Below, piece by piece: positions 25,758 to 34,664 of a stretch of 64,000 nt of DNA. This DNA is from UBA1672 sp050633325. GTDB lineage: Bacteria; Pseudomonadota; Alphaproteobacteria; Micavibrionales; Micavibrionaceae. The DNA is taken from positions 186,001-250,000 of the forward strand of contig JBOEGH010000004.1 of assembly GCA_050633325.1 (NCBI GenBank), read 5' to 3'. Below the pieces are notes generated by a model. The model was not told the DNA's origin and did no database searches. It saw only the letters and a list, made by a program, of their open reading frames with translations. Both the position numbers and the translations under genes were made by a program. The stretch's first letter is position 1. Every line of letters starts with the position of its first letter.

Positions 25758-27011
25758 ATGGACTTAATATTCCCAATTATTGCAATTGTCGTATTGCTTT
25801 TACTTTCTGGTTTTTTCTCTGGTTCTGAGACTGCGTTTACTGCGGCGTCAAAGGCAAGGTTGCTTTCCAGAGAAAAAGAGGGAAACAAGCGCGCGGCACT
25901 TGTTAACCGTATCAGAGATAAAAAAGACCGTATGATAGGCGCATTATTGCTGGGTAATAATCTGGTAAATATTTTGGCCTCTGCACTGGCGACAAGCGTT
26001 CTTATGAAAGTCTTTGGTGATGCAGGTGTGTTTATTGCCACATTTGTCATGACCATATTGGTTTTAATATTTGCCGAAGTGTTGCCTAAAACCTACGCAT
26101 TTTATCATGCGGAGAGCGTTGCGATGAGGATATCTCCGGTTATTCGCTTTGTTATATTAATTTTTGCACCAATAACTGAGGCCGTGACATGGATTGTAAG
26201 GCGTGTATTGATGTTGATGGGGGTTGATATGTCGAAGGCAGGACAAAGCTCATCCCATCAGGAGTTGTTGCGCGGTGTGATTGATATGCATGAGGGCGCA
26301 CAAGCAATCCAAGAGCAAAGGGCAATGTTACGCTCTATCCTGGATTTGGCGGATGTTGATATTGATGAAATCATGGTTCATAGAAAAAATGTTGTCATGA
26401 TAAATATAGAGCAACCTATCGAAAAAATTGTTGAAGAGGTTCTGGAAAGCCAGTTTACAAGAATTCCATTATGGCGTGATAACCCGGACAATATAGTTGG
26501 TGTGATACATACAAAAGAATTGCTTCGTGAGCTTTTAGATACTGGTGGTGATATAGGTAATATTGATCTTACACGAATATCTATGAAACCGTGGTTTATC
26601 CCTGAAACAATAGATTTATATGGTCAACTTCAGGCATTTCGTGAGCGTAAAGAGCATTTCTGCCTTGTTGTGGATGAGTATGGATCATTTATGGGGGTTG
26701 TAACTCTGGAAGATATTTTAGAGGAAATAGTCGGTGAAATAGACGATGAGCACGACGAATCTATGTCAGGTGTTAAAAAGTTGGCTAACGGGTCATATGC
26801 TGTTGACGGTAGCGTTACTATTCGTGATTTAAACCGCGAATTTGAATGGGGGCTTCCTGATGAGGAGTATTCGACAATCGCCGGATTGATATTATTTGAA
26901 TCGCGTATGGTTCCTGAAATAAATCAATCCTTCAGGTTTCATGGATTCCAAATGGATATAGTTCGTAAACAAAGAAACCAGATAACCCTTGTGCGAGTTA
27001 CACCATCGTAA
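25758..27011 (+). CDS. CorC/HlyC-family membrane protein with CBS domains
   Basis: 417 residues. An N-terminal DUF21 (CNNM-type) membrane domain has about four helices (FPIIAIVVLLLLSGFFSGSE, and the LLGNNLVNILASALATSVL stretch). A pair of CBS domains follows (about 200-330; EIMVHRKNVVMI and HFCLVVDEYGSFMGVVTLEDILEEIVGEI), then a C-terminal CorC_HlyC domain. Members are linked to magnesium/cobalt efflux or resistance. The aroK-aroB-CorC order is a common alphaproteobacterial operon. Confidence 0.9.
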   Translation: MDLIFPIIAIVVLLLLSGFFSGSETAFTAASKARLLSREKEGNKRAALVNRIRDKKDRMIGALLLGNNLVNILASALATSVLMKVFGDAGVFIATFVMTILVLIFAEVLPKTYAFYHAESVAMRISPVIRFVILIFAPITEAVTWIVRRVLMLMGVDMSKAGQSSSHQELLRGVIDMHEGAQAIQEQRAMLRSILDLADVDIDEIMVHRKNVVMINIEQPIEKIVEEVLESQFTRIPLWRDNPDNIVGVIHTKELLRELLDTGGDIGNIDLTRISMKPWFIPETIDLYGQLQAFRERKEHFCLVVDEYGSFMGVVTLEDILEEIVGEIDDEHDESMSGVKKLANGSYAVDGSVTIRDLNREFEWGLPDEEYSTIAGLILFESRMVPEINQSFRFHGFQMDIVRKQRNQITLVRVTPS

Positions 27012-27020
27012 CTCTATTTA

Positions 27021-27311
27021 TTATGCCAAGTATGGGTCAACAGGTCGTAGTGGCTGTGCACCTGATGGGGTAACATCGTTCGGGCTTTGGCTTGTTCTGT
27101 CGTAGATAGAGAACTTTATATCCCTATCTTTTGTTACGTACATTGCTGCGGCTGCGTGAGATATTCCGCTTTTCCTTAGTTCGCCTTTATGTTTGTACAG
27201 ATATATGGCTGCGCGTTCTTCTGCGTCCAGACGTGCATTTGCTTTGTTCCATGCCATTTTGGGATATGTGATACCAGTTTTTTGATCGTGAAATTTGTTT
27301 TTTAAGCTCAT
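27021..27311 (-). CDS. Unknown small cytosolic protein
   Basis: 96 residues from the ATG at 27311 (AGG nine bases upstream). A longer frame reaches a TTG at 27371, overlapping the aldo/keto reductase stop, and an ATG at 27317 is also possible. No signal peptide or membrane helix. Residues such as ARLDAEERAAIYLYKHKGELRKSGISHAAAAMYV suggest a helical core. I recognise no domain. The gene follows the aldo/keto reductase and is convergent with the CorC-like gene. Confidence 0.5.
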   Translation of the reverse strand: MSLKNKFHDQKTGITYPKMAWNKANARLDAEERAAIYLYKHKGELRKSGISHAAAAMYVTKDRDIKFSIYDRTSQSPNDVTPSGAQPLRPVDPYLA

Positions 27312-27367
27312 AAACATATACCTGATTAGATTTGAATATGGCTTGTTAATGGTTTTGGTTTGCTGTG

Positions 27368-28138
27368 TCAACTTTCTATAATGTTACTTACGATTTTAGC
27401 GTTCTCCGCTAAATGTTTTGGGTTTATTGTCCCGACGATTGTTGCGCTAGCACCTTTGTGATCGAATATAAATTTAAAGGCATCTTTTATATTTGTGTTA
27501 TGTCCGCTTGATAGTGCCTTTTTAAGTATCACACCTTTATTGTACTTAAGTGCGTAATCTAATACGGGTTTTTCATCAACATATTCTTGTGTGTATGTAG
27601 CCATACAAATATCCATAAGCTCGAGTGCTTTTACTCCGCCTTGTGCAGTTTTTGTTGATGCACCTATTGCTTTGACCAAGCCTTGATCTTTGAAGTCGTG
27701 CATTTTTTTTATCAGGTCATCATTATTTAGGATGTCCATATCATCGCCGTTTGAATGTATAAGTAATATGTCAATGTAATCCGTATTAAGGCGTTTTAGC
27801 GATCTTTCGATGCTGTAATCAAAATGATCAGGAGTGAAGCGATATGATGATTGTCCGTTTTCAAATTCTTCGCCTGCTTTACCAACTATAACCCAATCGT
27901 CGCGTTGACCGGAAAGTAAAGAGCCAAGACGTTCTTCGCTCGTCCCGTATGCGGGGGCGGTATCCAACATGTTAATTCCTGATGATTTGGCAATATCTAA
28001 AAGAGATATTAGGTGGTCATCATCCGGTATTTCAAATCCTTCCGGATATTTTACGCCTTGGTTTCTGCCGAATTTTACAGTTCCCAAACCTATAGGGGAT
28101 ACGGATATACCTGTTTTTCCTAATGAAATTTGCTTCAT
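27368..28138 (-). CDS. Aldo/keto reductase
   Basis: 256 residues, somewhat short for the family. The NADPH-dependent reductase pattern is present: GLGTVKFGRN, the catalytic Asp and Tyr in MLDTAPAYGTSEERLG, Lys in VIVGKAG and His in DILLIHSNGDD. The end is the usual IVGTINPKHLAENAKI. The substrate is unknown. It overlaps the FAD oxidoreductase gene by 4 bp (ATGA), which suggests co-translation and perhaps one pathway. Confidence 0.85.
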   Translation of the reverse strand: MKQISLGKTGISVSPIGLGTVKFGRNQGVKYPEGFEIPDDDHLISLLDIAKSSGINMLDTAPAYGTSEERLGSLLSGQRDDWVIVGKAGEEFENGQSSYRFTPDHFDYSIERSLKRLNTDYIDILLIHSNGDDMDILNNDDLIKKMHDFKDQGLVKAIGASTKTAQGGVKALELMDICMATYTQEYVDEKPVLDYALKYNKGVILKKALSSGHNTNIKDAFKFIFDHKGASATIVGTINPKHLAENAKIVSNIIES

Positions 28139-29307
28139 TTATTTTTGCTCCAGATTGCTCTATCCCACGGAGTTTGAGAATATTGTGCATCTTCTAAAAA
28201 TGAAAAATCACTTTGTTTTTGTGACGGTGTTATATTATCCGAATTGAGAGTTTCTAAGATAATATCAGATAGCATTGGCGCAAAAGTAAGCTTTGTCGGC
28301 CAACAATAAAGTGCATCATCCGTATTGTGAATGGTAGGAGTGTCGGGCATCCAACTGTCGGTCTTTGATTTTCCTTCCACTCTATCTATTGGAAGGGTGC
28401 TCCACTCTATATTTGATAAGTCAATTTTAGGCAGATAAGAGTTCAGCGCACTTATTGCGTCTTTGTAGACATCCTCGGGATCGGATTCTTTTGATCTTTC
28501 TGCTACTCCGCCACCTAGATACCATATCAATGTTCCGTCACTCATATTATGTGTGGTTATTGACGCAACGGGTTTATCAGTTTTTCCAACCAGATGCGCG
28601 AAAAGTGGGAAGGGGGCGTTTTTAATCATCCCCTGCATAAGCGGGCGTTTTTGTGTTGCCAAACCATCATCATGATTATTTGATTTTGCGATGTTGTGGT
28701 TACTGCCTGCACCGGTGAAAATAATTCGCTTAGGTGTGATGTTGTGATTTTTTAAAAAGTCGAAGGGGAATGATGCCTGTTCTTCTGTAATTTTTTTAAT
28801 AGATGATTTATATGGGTCTGCCAGTGCGCGTATAACGCTTGGGATGTCTAGAACAGGCTCTCCCATGAAAATTACACTTCCTTTGAACCCAGATGACTTA
28901 ATATCTTGAGACCATTGGTCATGTGGTATTTCATGCACAGTTTTACCTAATGCTTTTTTGGTTACCAGCTTGGTTAATCCGCCCATAAAACCAGCTGGAA
29001 TTAATAGCTGTTGAGATTGTGCACTTATTTTTGCAGATCTTAAGTCCACGCTTCCTTTGCCATCCAATGCGTCGCGCCATAAATCGGGCATAGCACTGAT
29101 AGATTTTGCAAGTGAGTTTACTTTACCAGCCAAGGAAAATTTTAGACCTGAATGAATTATGCCTTGTGATGCGATGGTTTGTCCGCATCCTATACTTTCT
29201 TTTTCTAGCAATAGAACATCGTAACCAAGTGATTTAAGGTGGTTAAACGTCCAAAGTCCTGCAATGCCAGCGCCGAAAATAACTATGTCTGGGGTTGTGC
29301 TTGTCAT
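28135..29307 (-). CDS. FAD-dependent oxidoreductase (D-amino-acid oxidase family)
   Basis: 390 residues from the ATG at 29307, which has GAAGG seven bases upstream; a frame to 29328 is longer but lacks such a site. The N-terminal dinucleotide-binding motif is VIFGAGIAGLWTFNHL with a LLLEK strand. The SQGIIHSGLKF segment matches the DAO fold that includes glycerol-3-phosphate and 2-hydroxyglutarate dehydrogenases. The product is not predictable from the sequence. It overlaps the aldo/keto reductase gene by 4 bp. Confidence 0.8.
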   Translation of the reverse strand: MTSTTPDIVIFGAGIAGLWTFNHLKSLGYDVLLLEKESIGCGQTIASQGIIHSGLKFSLAGKVNSLAKSISAMPDLWRDALDGKGSVDLRSAKISAQSQQLLIPAGFMGGLTKLVTKKALGKTVHEIPHDQWSQDIKSSGFKGSVIFMGEPVLDIPSVIRALADPYKSSIKKITEEQASFPFDFLKNHNITPKRIIFTGAGSNHNIAKSNNHDDGLATQKRPLMQGMIKNAPFPLFAHLVGKTDKPVASITTHNMSDGTLIWYLGGGVAERSKESDPEDVYKDAISALNSYLPKIDLSNIEWSTLPIDRVEGKSKTDSWMPDTPTIHNTDDALYCWPTKLTFAPMLSDIILETLNSDNITPSQKQSDFSFLEDAQYSQTPWDRAIWSKNK

Positions 29308-29373
29308 CTTGCATCCTTCTATAGTCAATTTTATAACAGCTTATCTTTACTTACTAAACGCAATTCCTATTAT

Positions 29374-32109
29374 TTAAGTGATCTTACCATGGCATTGTTT
29401 GTACTTTTTACCTGAGCCACACGGGCAAGGTGCATTCCTAGGCGTTTTTATCCATGTATCAGGGTCATTCTGATCAAATAACACTCTTTTTTGTGGAGTA
29501 GGTTTTTGCGTCGTTGGTCTGTTTTGTTCCGACTGAGGGCTTGATTTAGGTTGAGCGGGATCTAGTCTGCTTTCTTGTGTCTTCATTGGGTTGTCAGGCG
29601 ATACGGTAAGGCTTGCCCCCGCATTATCCAAATTAACCTCTACCAAGCATAAGGTCTGTGTTATTGTCTCACGCATTTTCTCCAACATGTTTTGGAACAT
29701 TGAAAATGCCTCGGTTTTATATTCGTTAAGTGGGTCTTTTTGCCCAAATGCACGAAGATTAATACCTTGGCGAAGGTGATCAAGGTTTAACAGATGTTCT
29801 TTCCAATGCTGGTCTATCATCTGAAGTACAATTGATTTTTCAATTTGTCGCCAGACATCTGCGCCGGTATTGGCAACTTTTTCTGCCATTCTTTTGTCAG
29901 AGGCATCAATTATACGCTCCATCAGTTCATTATCTGCAATACCTTCTTCCTTTGCCCAATCTTGTATGGGCAATTGCATATTGATTACACGAAGGATCTC
30001 TGTTTCCAGACTATCCGTGTCCCATTGTTCGGCGTATGCACCAGCAGGTATGCAAGCTGTAACAGCATCTTCAATCGCGTCATGGCGCATATCTTTTACC
30101 ATTTCTTCGATGTTATCTGCGTTCATAACCTCTCTGCGTTCTTCGTAAATTTCTTTACGTTGGTTATTCATTACATCATCAAATTTAAGCAAGTTCTTAC
30201 GCATTTCAAAGTTCATGGATTCCACTTTGCCTTGCGCACGCTCTAACATTTTAGATATCCACGGGTGCTCAAGTGCTTCACCATCTTCAAGGCCGATGCG
30301 TTTACTTGTTAACAGGCTTTCAAGCTGTTGACCTGCGAATACACGCATAAGATCATCTTCAACGGACAGGAAGAATATAGATGCACCCGGGTCACCTTGA
30401 CGCCCTGCGCGACCACGCAATTGGTTGTCAATTCGACGTGACTCATGGCGTTCTGTACCAACGATGTATAAGCCACCCGCGTCTTTTACAAGTTGTTTAT
30501 CTTTTTCAACTTGTTCCCGAATTTTATTTGCTTCTTCCTCTTGTTTTTCTATAGGCCATGACGGATCAACTTGATCTTCGATAAGCATATCTGCATTACC
30601 GCCAAGTTGAATGTCTGTACCACGACCAGCCATATTAGTGGCAATTGTGATTGCGCCTAGTTGTCCGGCTTGGCCAACGATATATGCTTCTTTTTCATGG
30701 TGTCGTGCGTTCAGAACGTTATGTTTTATTTTCGCTTTCTTTAATCGTGCCGAAAGGCTTTCCGATTTCTCAATAGATACTGTTCCAACAAGGATTGGTT
30801 GCTGACGGTCTATGCATTGCTCGACCAAATTAACAATTGCATTCTCTTTTTCATCTAAAGATTTATATATTTTATCTTCGTGATCAATACGGGCGACACC
30901 TGTATGAGTGGGAATAGATATTACACCTAGTTTGTAAATTTCATCAAACTCTGCTGCTTCGGTCATTGCAGTTCCGGTCATACCAGATAATTTAGGGTAC
31001 ATTCTGAAGTAATTTTGGAATGTTATAGATGCAAGAGTTTGGTTTTCATTTTGTATTTTTACGTTTTCTTTTGCTTCTATTGCTTGATGTAGCCCTTCTG
31101 AAAGTCTTCTGCCGTCCATCATACGTCCGGTAAATTCATCAATAAGCGTAACTTTATTGTCTTGGACGATATAGTCTTTTTCACCTTGGAATAACTTATG
31201 TGCACGTAGTGCTTGGTTTACATGGTGAACCAACGATATGTTGTTCATGTCGTACATGTTACCATCTTGCATTATTCCATGTTCTTTGAGCAGCTCTTCT
31301 ACATGTTCTTGACCTTGTTCGGTTAGAACGATGCTCTTGTGTTTTTCTTCAAGGTCAAAGTCGGCATCCTCTAGATGAGGAATAATTTTATCAACAGAGG
31401 TGTAAAGCTCCATATTACCTTCTGATGGGCCGGAGATAATAAGTGGAGTTCTGGCTTCGTCAACTAATATAGAATCAACTTCGTCTACAATAGCAAAGTT
31501 GAATGGACGCTGAACCATTTGATCTAATTTGAATTTCATATTATCGCGAAGATAATCAAACCCAAATTCGTTATTTGTTCCGTATGTAATGTCGCTGGCA
31601 TAGGCGTTACGTCTGGCTACTTCATCTATATTTGCGGTTATACACCCTGTTGTCAGGCCAAGGAAACTGTAAACCTGGCTCATCCATTCTGCGTCACGTT
31701 CTGCCAAGTAATCATTGACGGTAACAACATGTACACCTTTACCTGATAGAGCGTTAAGGTACACCGCCAATGTGGCAACCAGTGTTTTACCTTCACCAGT
31801 ACGCATTTCTGCAATTTTACCTTCGTTTAGTGTTAAACCACCCAGAAGCTGAACATCATAGTGACGTTGCCCCATTGATCGTTTAGCGGCCTCACGAACT
31901 ACGGCGAATGATTCGTGTAATAAGTTGTTTAGCGGCTCACCATTTTCAAGTCTCTGGCGGAATAAATTAGTTTGAGCCTGAAGCTCTGTGTCATTCATTG
32001 CCTCATAAGTGGCTTCCAGAGCGTTAATTGGGTCAATATGCTTTTGCAACCCCTTTAACACGCGATCGTTAGAGGAGCCGAAAATTTTTGTTGCCAGAGC
32101 GAGTACCAT
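29374..32109 (-). CDS. secA: SecA, preprotein translocase ATPase
   Basis: 911 residues from the ATG at 32109, preceded by AGGAGA (revcomp at 32114-32119); an earlier ATG at 32136 is rejected. Motifs include MRTGEGKTLVA (Walker A), VDEVDSILVDEART, GRAGRQGD and a C-terminal zinc site CPCGSGKKYKQCHG that binds SecB and phospholipid. SecA drives export through SecYEG. The linker before the zinc site is Pro/Gln-rich. Confidence 0.98.
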   Translation of the reverse strand: MVLALATKIFGSSNDRVLKGLQKHIDPINALEATYEAMNDTELQAQTNLFRQRLENGEPLNNLLHESFAVVREAAKRSMGQRHYDVQLLGGLTLNEGKIAEMRTGEGKTLVATLAVYLNALSGKGVHVVTVNDYLAERDAEWMSQVYSFLGLTTGCITANIDEVARRNAYASDITYGTNNEFGFDYLRDNMKFKLDQMVQRPFNFAIVDEVDSILVDEARTPLIISGPSEGNMELYTSVDKIIPHLEDADFDLEEKHKSIVLTEQGQEHVEELLKEHGIMQDGNMYDMNNISLVHHVNQALRAHKLFQGEKDYIVQDNKVTLIDEFTGRMMDGRRLSEGLHQAIEAKENVKIQNENQTLASITFQNYFRMYPKLSGMTGTAMTEAAEFDEIYKLGVISIPTHTGVARIDHEDKIYKSLDEKENAIVNLVEQCIDRQQPILVGTVSIEKSESLSARLKKAKIKHNVLNARHHEKEAYIVGQAGQLGAITIATNMAGRGTDIQLGGNADMLIEDQVDPSWPIEKQEEEANKIREQVEKDKQLVKDAGGLYIVGTERHESRRIDNQLRGRAGRQGDPGASIFFLSVEDDLMRVFAGQQLESLLTSKRIGLEDGEALEHPWISKMLERAQGKVESMNFEMRKNLLKFDDVMNNQRKEIYEERREVMNADNIEEMVKDMRHDAIEDAVTACIPAGAYAEQWDTDSLETEILRVINMQLPIQDWAKEEGIADNELMERIIDASDKRMAEKVANTGADVWRQIEKSIVLQMIDQHWKEHLLNLDHLRQGINLRAFGQKDPLNEYKTEAFSMFQNMLEKMRETITQTLCLVEVNLDNAGASLTVSPDNPMKTQESRLDPAQPKSSPQSEQNRPTTQKPTPQKRVLFDQNDPDTWIKTPRNAPCPCGSGKKYKQCHGKIT

Positions 32110-32138
32110 GAAGTCTCCTAAAAGTAATAAGTTCACTT

Positions 32139-32167
32139 GATATAAGGTGCAAAACCCTCCACGTCAA
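32139..32167 (-). promoter_or_regulatory. Predicted secA promoter
   Basis: TTGACG (32162-32167), a 17-bp spacer and TATATC (32139-32144) on the minus strand. Transcription would begin near 32132, giving a leader of about 23 nt with AGGAGA before the ATG at 32109. The fit to the sigma70 consensus is good. Confidence 0.65.
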
Positions 32168-32185
32168 TAAAAGCCCTGTGGGTAG

Positions 32186-32199
32186 ACCTAATATTAGGT
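32186..32199. promoter_or_regulatory. 14-bp perfect palindrome between secA and the PpiC-type gene
   Basis: ACCTAATATTAGGT is an exact palindrome upstream of the secA -35 box and about 75 bp before the PpiC start. It has the look of a dimeric regulator site. The factor is unknown. Confidence 0.4.
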
Positions 32200-32272
32200 G
32201 TTGAAAACAGTAATTTCATTCGTTAGGGTCTCAAACAATGATACATTTAGAAAATAATTTAAGAGGAATATT

Positions 32273-33325
32273 ATGATTGATCATAAGAAATCTTGCGACG
32301 AGCAGTGTGCTTCGGAACGTGGAAATGCAATAGGCGCTGTGCTGGTTGTTCTTATAATGGCCGCAGTTGGTTTTTTTGCATATACGTCAGGTAAGCTAGA
32401 TGTATTCATTAAAGGAGGAGAGGTCCAAACAGTAAGTTCAGAAGAGGGCATTGACGAAAACGGTAACCCTGTTTTAGCAGAGATATATGGTGAGCAAATC
32501 AAGCGTTTAGACGTGGTTGCGTTGATTAACACTATGCCACCGCAAATGCAGCAAATTCCATCTGATCAGCTTTTCCAGTTAGCTTTGGAACAAATTATTA
32601 ATAATAAAATTATTGATGATAATGCGAAGAGTTCTGGCTTGGAAAAAGATCCAGAAGTTGTTGAGCAGTTGGAAAAAGTTAAGACACAGATAATTCGTAA
32701 TAAGTATCTTGAAGATGTTATTAAATCGAAACTTACTGACCAACGTTTGTTAGAGCAATATGATAGTTATTTAGCGAACTTCCCAGAAGTGGAAGAAGTA
32801 AAAGTTGCTCATATTTTAGTGGAAAGCGAAAAGCTTGCAAAATCATTGATTGCTAAATTAAATAAAGGTGGGTCATTTGCGGATTTAGCCAAAGAAAATT
32901 CAACAGATGGTTCTGCGGATGATGGCGGTAACCTTGGTTACTTTGCTAAAACAGATGTTGTTCCAGAATTTGCAGAGGCTGCGTTTGCGTTAAAGCCGGG
33001 TACTTACTCTAAAAATCCTGTGAAAACTGACTTTGGTTTCCACATTATTAAGGTTGATGAAAAGCGTGTTCGCCCACCAGCATCACTTGAGGAAGCAAAG
33101 CCATATATGAAGCAAGAGCTTCAACGCTCTATCTTGGATGAAACTTTAAAATCTCTGAGACAAGAGGTGGAGATTAAGCGCTTTGATATGAATGGTAATC
33201 CAATTGTTCAGGCTGAAGATACACCTGAAGAAGTTGTGGCAGTTGAAGGCGAAGCTGATGCTGAATCTGAAGTATCTGAAAATCCAGAAGTTGATAGTAA
33301 GCCTGCTGAAGGTGCTGTTGAGTAA
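32273..33325 (+). CDS. Membrane-anchored PpiC-type peptidyl-prolyl isomerase
   Basis: 350 residues; AAGAGGA precedes the ATG. One N-terminal membrane helix (AIGAVLVVLIMAAVGFFAYTS) is followed by a SurA-like chaperone segment and a parvulin domain around 175-270 (VKVAHILVE, GGSFADLAKENSTD, LGYFAKTDVVPEFAEAAFAL, DFGFHIIKV). The Glu/Val-rich tail is probably disordered. It likely folds exported proteins in the periplasm, which fits its place opposite secA. A good terminator follows. The argJ gene often found next in alphaproteobacteria is missing. Confidence 0.9.
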   Translation: MIDHKKSCDEQCASERGNAIGAVLVVLIMAAVGFFAYTSGKLDVFIKGGEVQTVSSEEGIDENGNPVLAEIYGEQIKRLDVVALINTMPPQMQQIPSDQLFQLALEQIINNKIIDDNAKSSGLEKDPEVVEQLEKVKTQIIRNKYLEDVIKSKLTDQRLLEQYDSYLANFPEVEEVKVAHILVESEKLAKSLIAKLNKGGSFADLAKENSTDGSADDGGNLGYFAKTDVVPEFAEAAFALKPGTYSKNPVKTDFGFHIIKVDEKRVRPPASLEEAKPYMKQELQRSILDETLKSLRQEVEIKRFDMNGNPIVQAEDTPEEVVAVEGEADAESEVSENPEVDSKPAEGAVE

Positions 33326-33353
33326 ATTAGTGTGCTAAACTAATATTTTAAAT

Positions 33354-33386
33354 AAAGCCGTGATGTTTAGTTTCGCGGCTTTTTTT
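33354..33386 (+). terminator. Intrinsic terminator after the PpiC-type gene
   Basis: AAAGCCGTGA (33354-33363) pairs with TCGCGGCTTT (33373-33382), one U-G wobble, around a 9-nt loop, followed by a T run. It ends the PpiC-type transcript before the NUDIX gene. Confidence 0.8.
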
Positions 33387-33415
33387 GTTTAGTAACTTGG
33401 AAAGAGTAAGAGAAA

Positions 33416-33883
33416 ATGGCGGAAAGAAAGATGAATTGTGCACAGGCGCTAAAACTGCCTAAGCCAGACAAGCCTTCTGGTTTACCTATTGTTTTGGTGG
33501 CTGCTGTTGCTTTGGTGGACAAACAAGGCCGAGTTTTATTGGCACAAAGACCAGAGGGAAAATCCATGGCTGGCTTGTGGGAATTTCCCGGTGGTAAGGT
33601 GCAAAAAGGGGAAAACCCAGAATACGCATTGATGCGTGAATTAGAAGAAGAGCTGGGTATTGAGACCCGTGAGTGTTGTTTCTCTCCTATAGGTTTTGCG
33701 TCGCATGGATATGATGATTTTCACCTTTTGATGCCGCTATTTGTTTGTCGTGTGTGGAGGGGGGATATTAAAGCATTGGAAGGGCAGCAAGGATTTGCAT
33801 GGGTTTTGCCACAGGATATGTATGATTACCCAATGCCAGAGGCAGATATACCACTTATTTACCAATTAAGAGATCATTTATAG
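33416..33883 (+). CDS. mutT: NUDIX hydrolase, MutT-like
   Basis: 155 residues. The Nudix box begins at GGKVQKGENPE and continues with the REL-EEELGI helix, all catalytic glutamates present (G-x5-E-x7-REU-xEE-xGU). The preceding WEFPGG and the VALVDKQGRVLLAQRP start match MutT, which removes 8-oxo-dGTP. In alphaproteobacteria this gene commonly follows argJ next to a PpiC gene, but here it directly follows the PpiC terminator. Confidence 0.88.
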   Translation: MAERKMNCAQALKLPKPDKPSGLPIVLVAAVALVDKQGRVLLAQRPEGKSMAGLWEFPGGKVQKGENPEYALMRELEEELGIETRECCFSPIGFASHGYDDFHLLMPLFVCRVWRGDIKALEGQQGFAWVLPQDMYDYPMPEADIPLIYQLRDHL

Positions 33884-33898
33884 TATAAAGATAAAGCT

Positions 33899-34660
33899 AT
33901 GTACTTTTCTGTGTCAGAGATGAGGGATTTTTATGCAAGCGATATCGGCGTTATCGTTCATGGTATCTTGCAATCTCATATCAATGATTTTTGGCCTGAT
34001 ATGCATGGACTTCGCGTTTTGGGTTGTGGTTACTCTGGACCTTATCTAGATGATTTGAGAAACAGGTCCGAGCGTTGCATAGCCATGAGCACTCCTAGAT
34101 TAGGTCCTGTCGAAACGTGTGCAAAACAAAAGAATATTTCATTTACTTCCAGTGAGTTTAGAATTCCACTGGAAAACAGCTCTGTCGACAGGATACTCCT
34201 TATACATCATTTAGAGCATTGCGATCATTTGCGTGAGTCTTTGCAGGAAACTTGGCGTATATTAAAACCTAATGGTCGTATTATGGTGATTGTTCCTAAT
34301 AGGATGGGGGTTTGGGCGCGTGCTGATTGGTCTCCGTTTGGGCATGGTCACCCGTTTACTTCCTCTCAATTATGTTCCTATCTTCGTGATAATAAATTTG
34401 TTCAAGAAAGGCACAAATCTGCCCTGTTTGTACCGCCGATGCCTGATTCCCCTATAATGATGAAGTCTTCTAACCTTATAGAACGTATGGCAGGCAATAT
34501 ATTACCGTTCGTTGCAGGGGTTCATATAGTAGAGGCAAGCAAGCAAATATATGCAAGCATTGATAATTCCGGCACCGGCTCTGCCGTATTGGCAAAAACA
34601 AAGGCATTATTGAAGGGTAATGGTTCAACCGTTGCGCAGAATTTATCTGCGAAGAAATGA
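33899..34660 (+). CDS. Class I SAM-dependent methyltransferase
   Basis: 253 residues. The Rossmann core shows LRVLGCGYSGPYL (motif I) and, later, SVDRILLIHHLEHC and LKPNGRIMVIVPNR, typical of Methyltransf_11-type enzymes. The C-terminal part extends beyond the core (VPPMPDSPIMMKSSNLIERM). Substrate unknown. It follows mutT by 15 bp and is convergent with metA. Confidence 0.8.
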   Translation: MYFSVSEMRDFYASDIGVIVHGILQSHINDFWPDMHGLRVLGCGYSGPYLDDLRNRSERCIAMSTPRLGPVETCAKQKNISFTSSEFRIPLENSSVDRILLIHHLEHCDHLRESLQETWRILKPNGRIMVIVPNRMGVWARADWSPFGHGHPFTSSQLCSYLRDNKFVQERHKSALFVPPMPDSPIMMKSSNLIERMAGNILPFVAGVHIVEASKQIYASIDNSGTGSAVLAKTKALLKGNGSTVAQNLSAKK

Positions 34661-34664
34661 TAAA

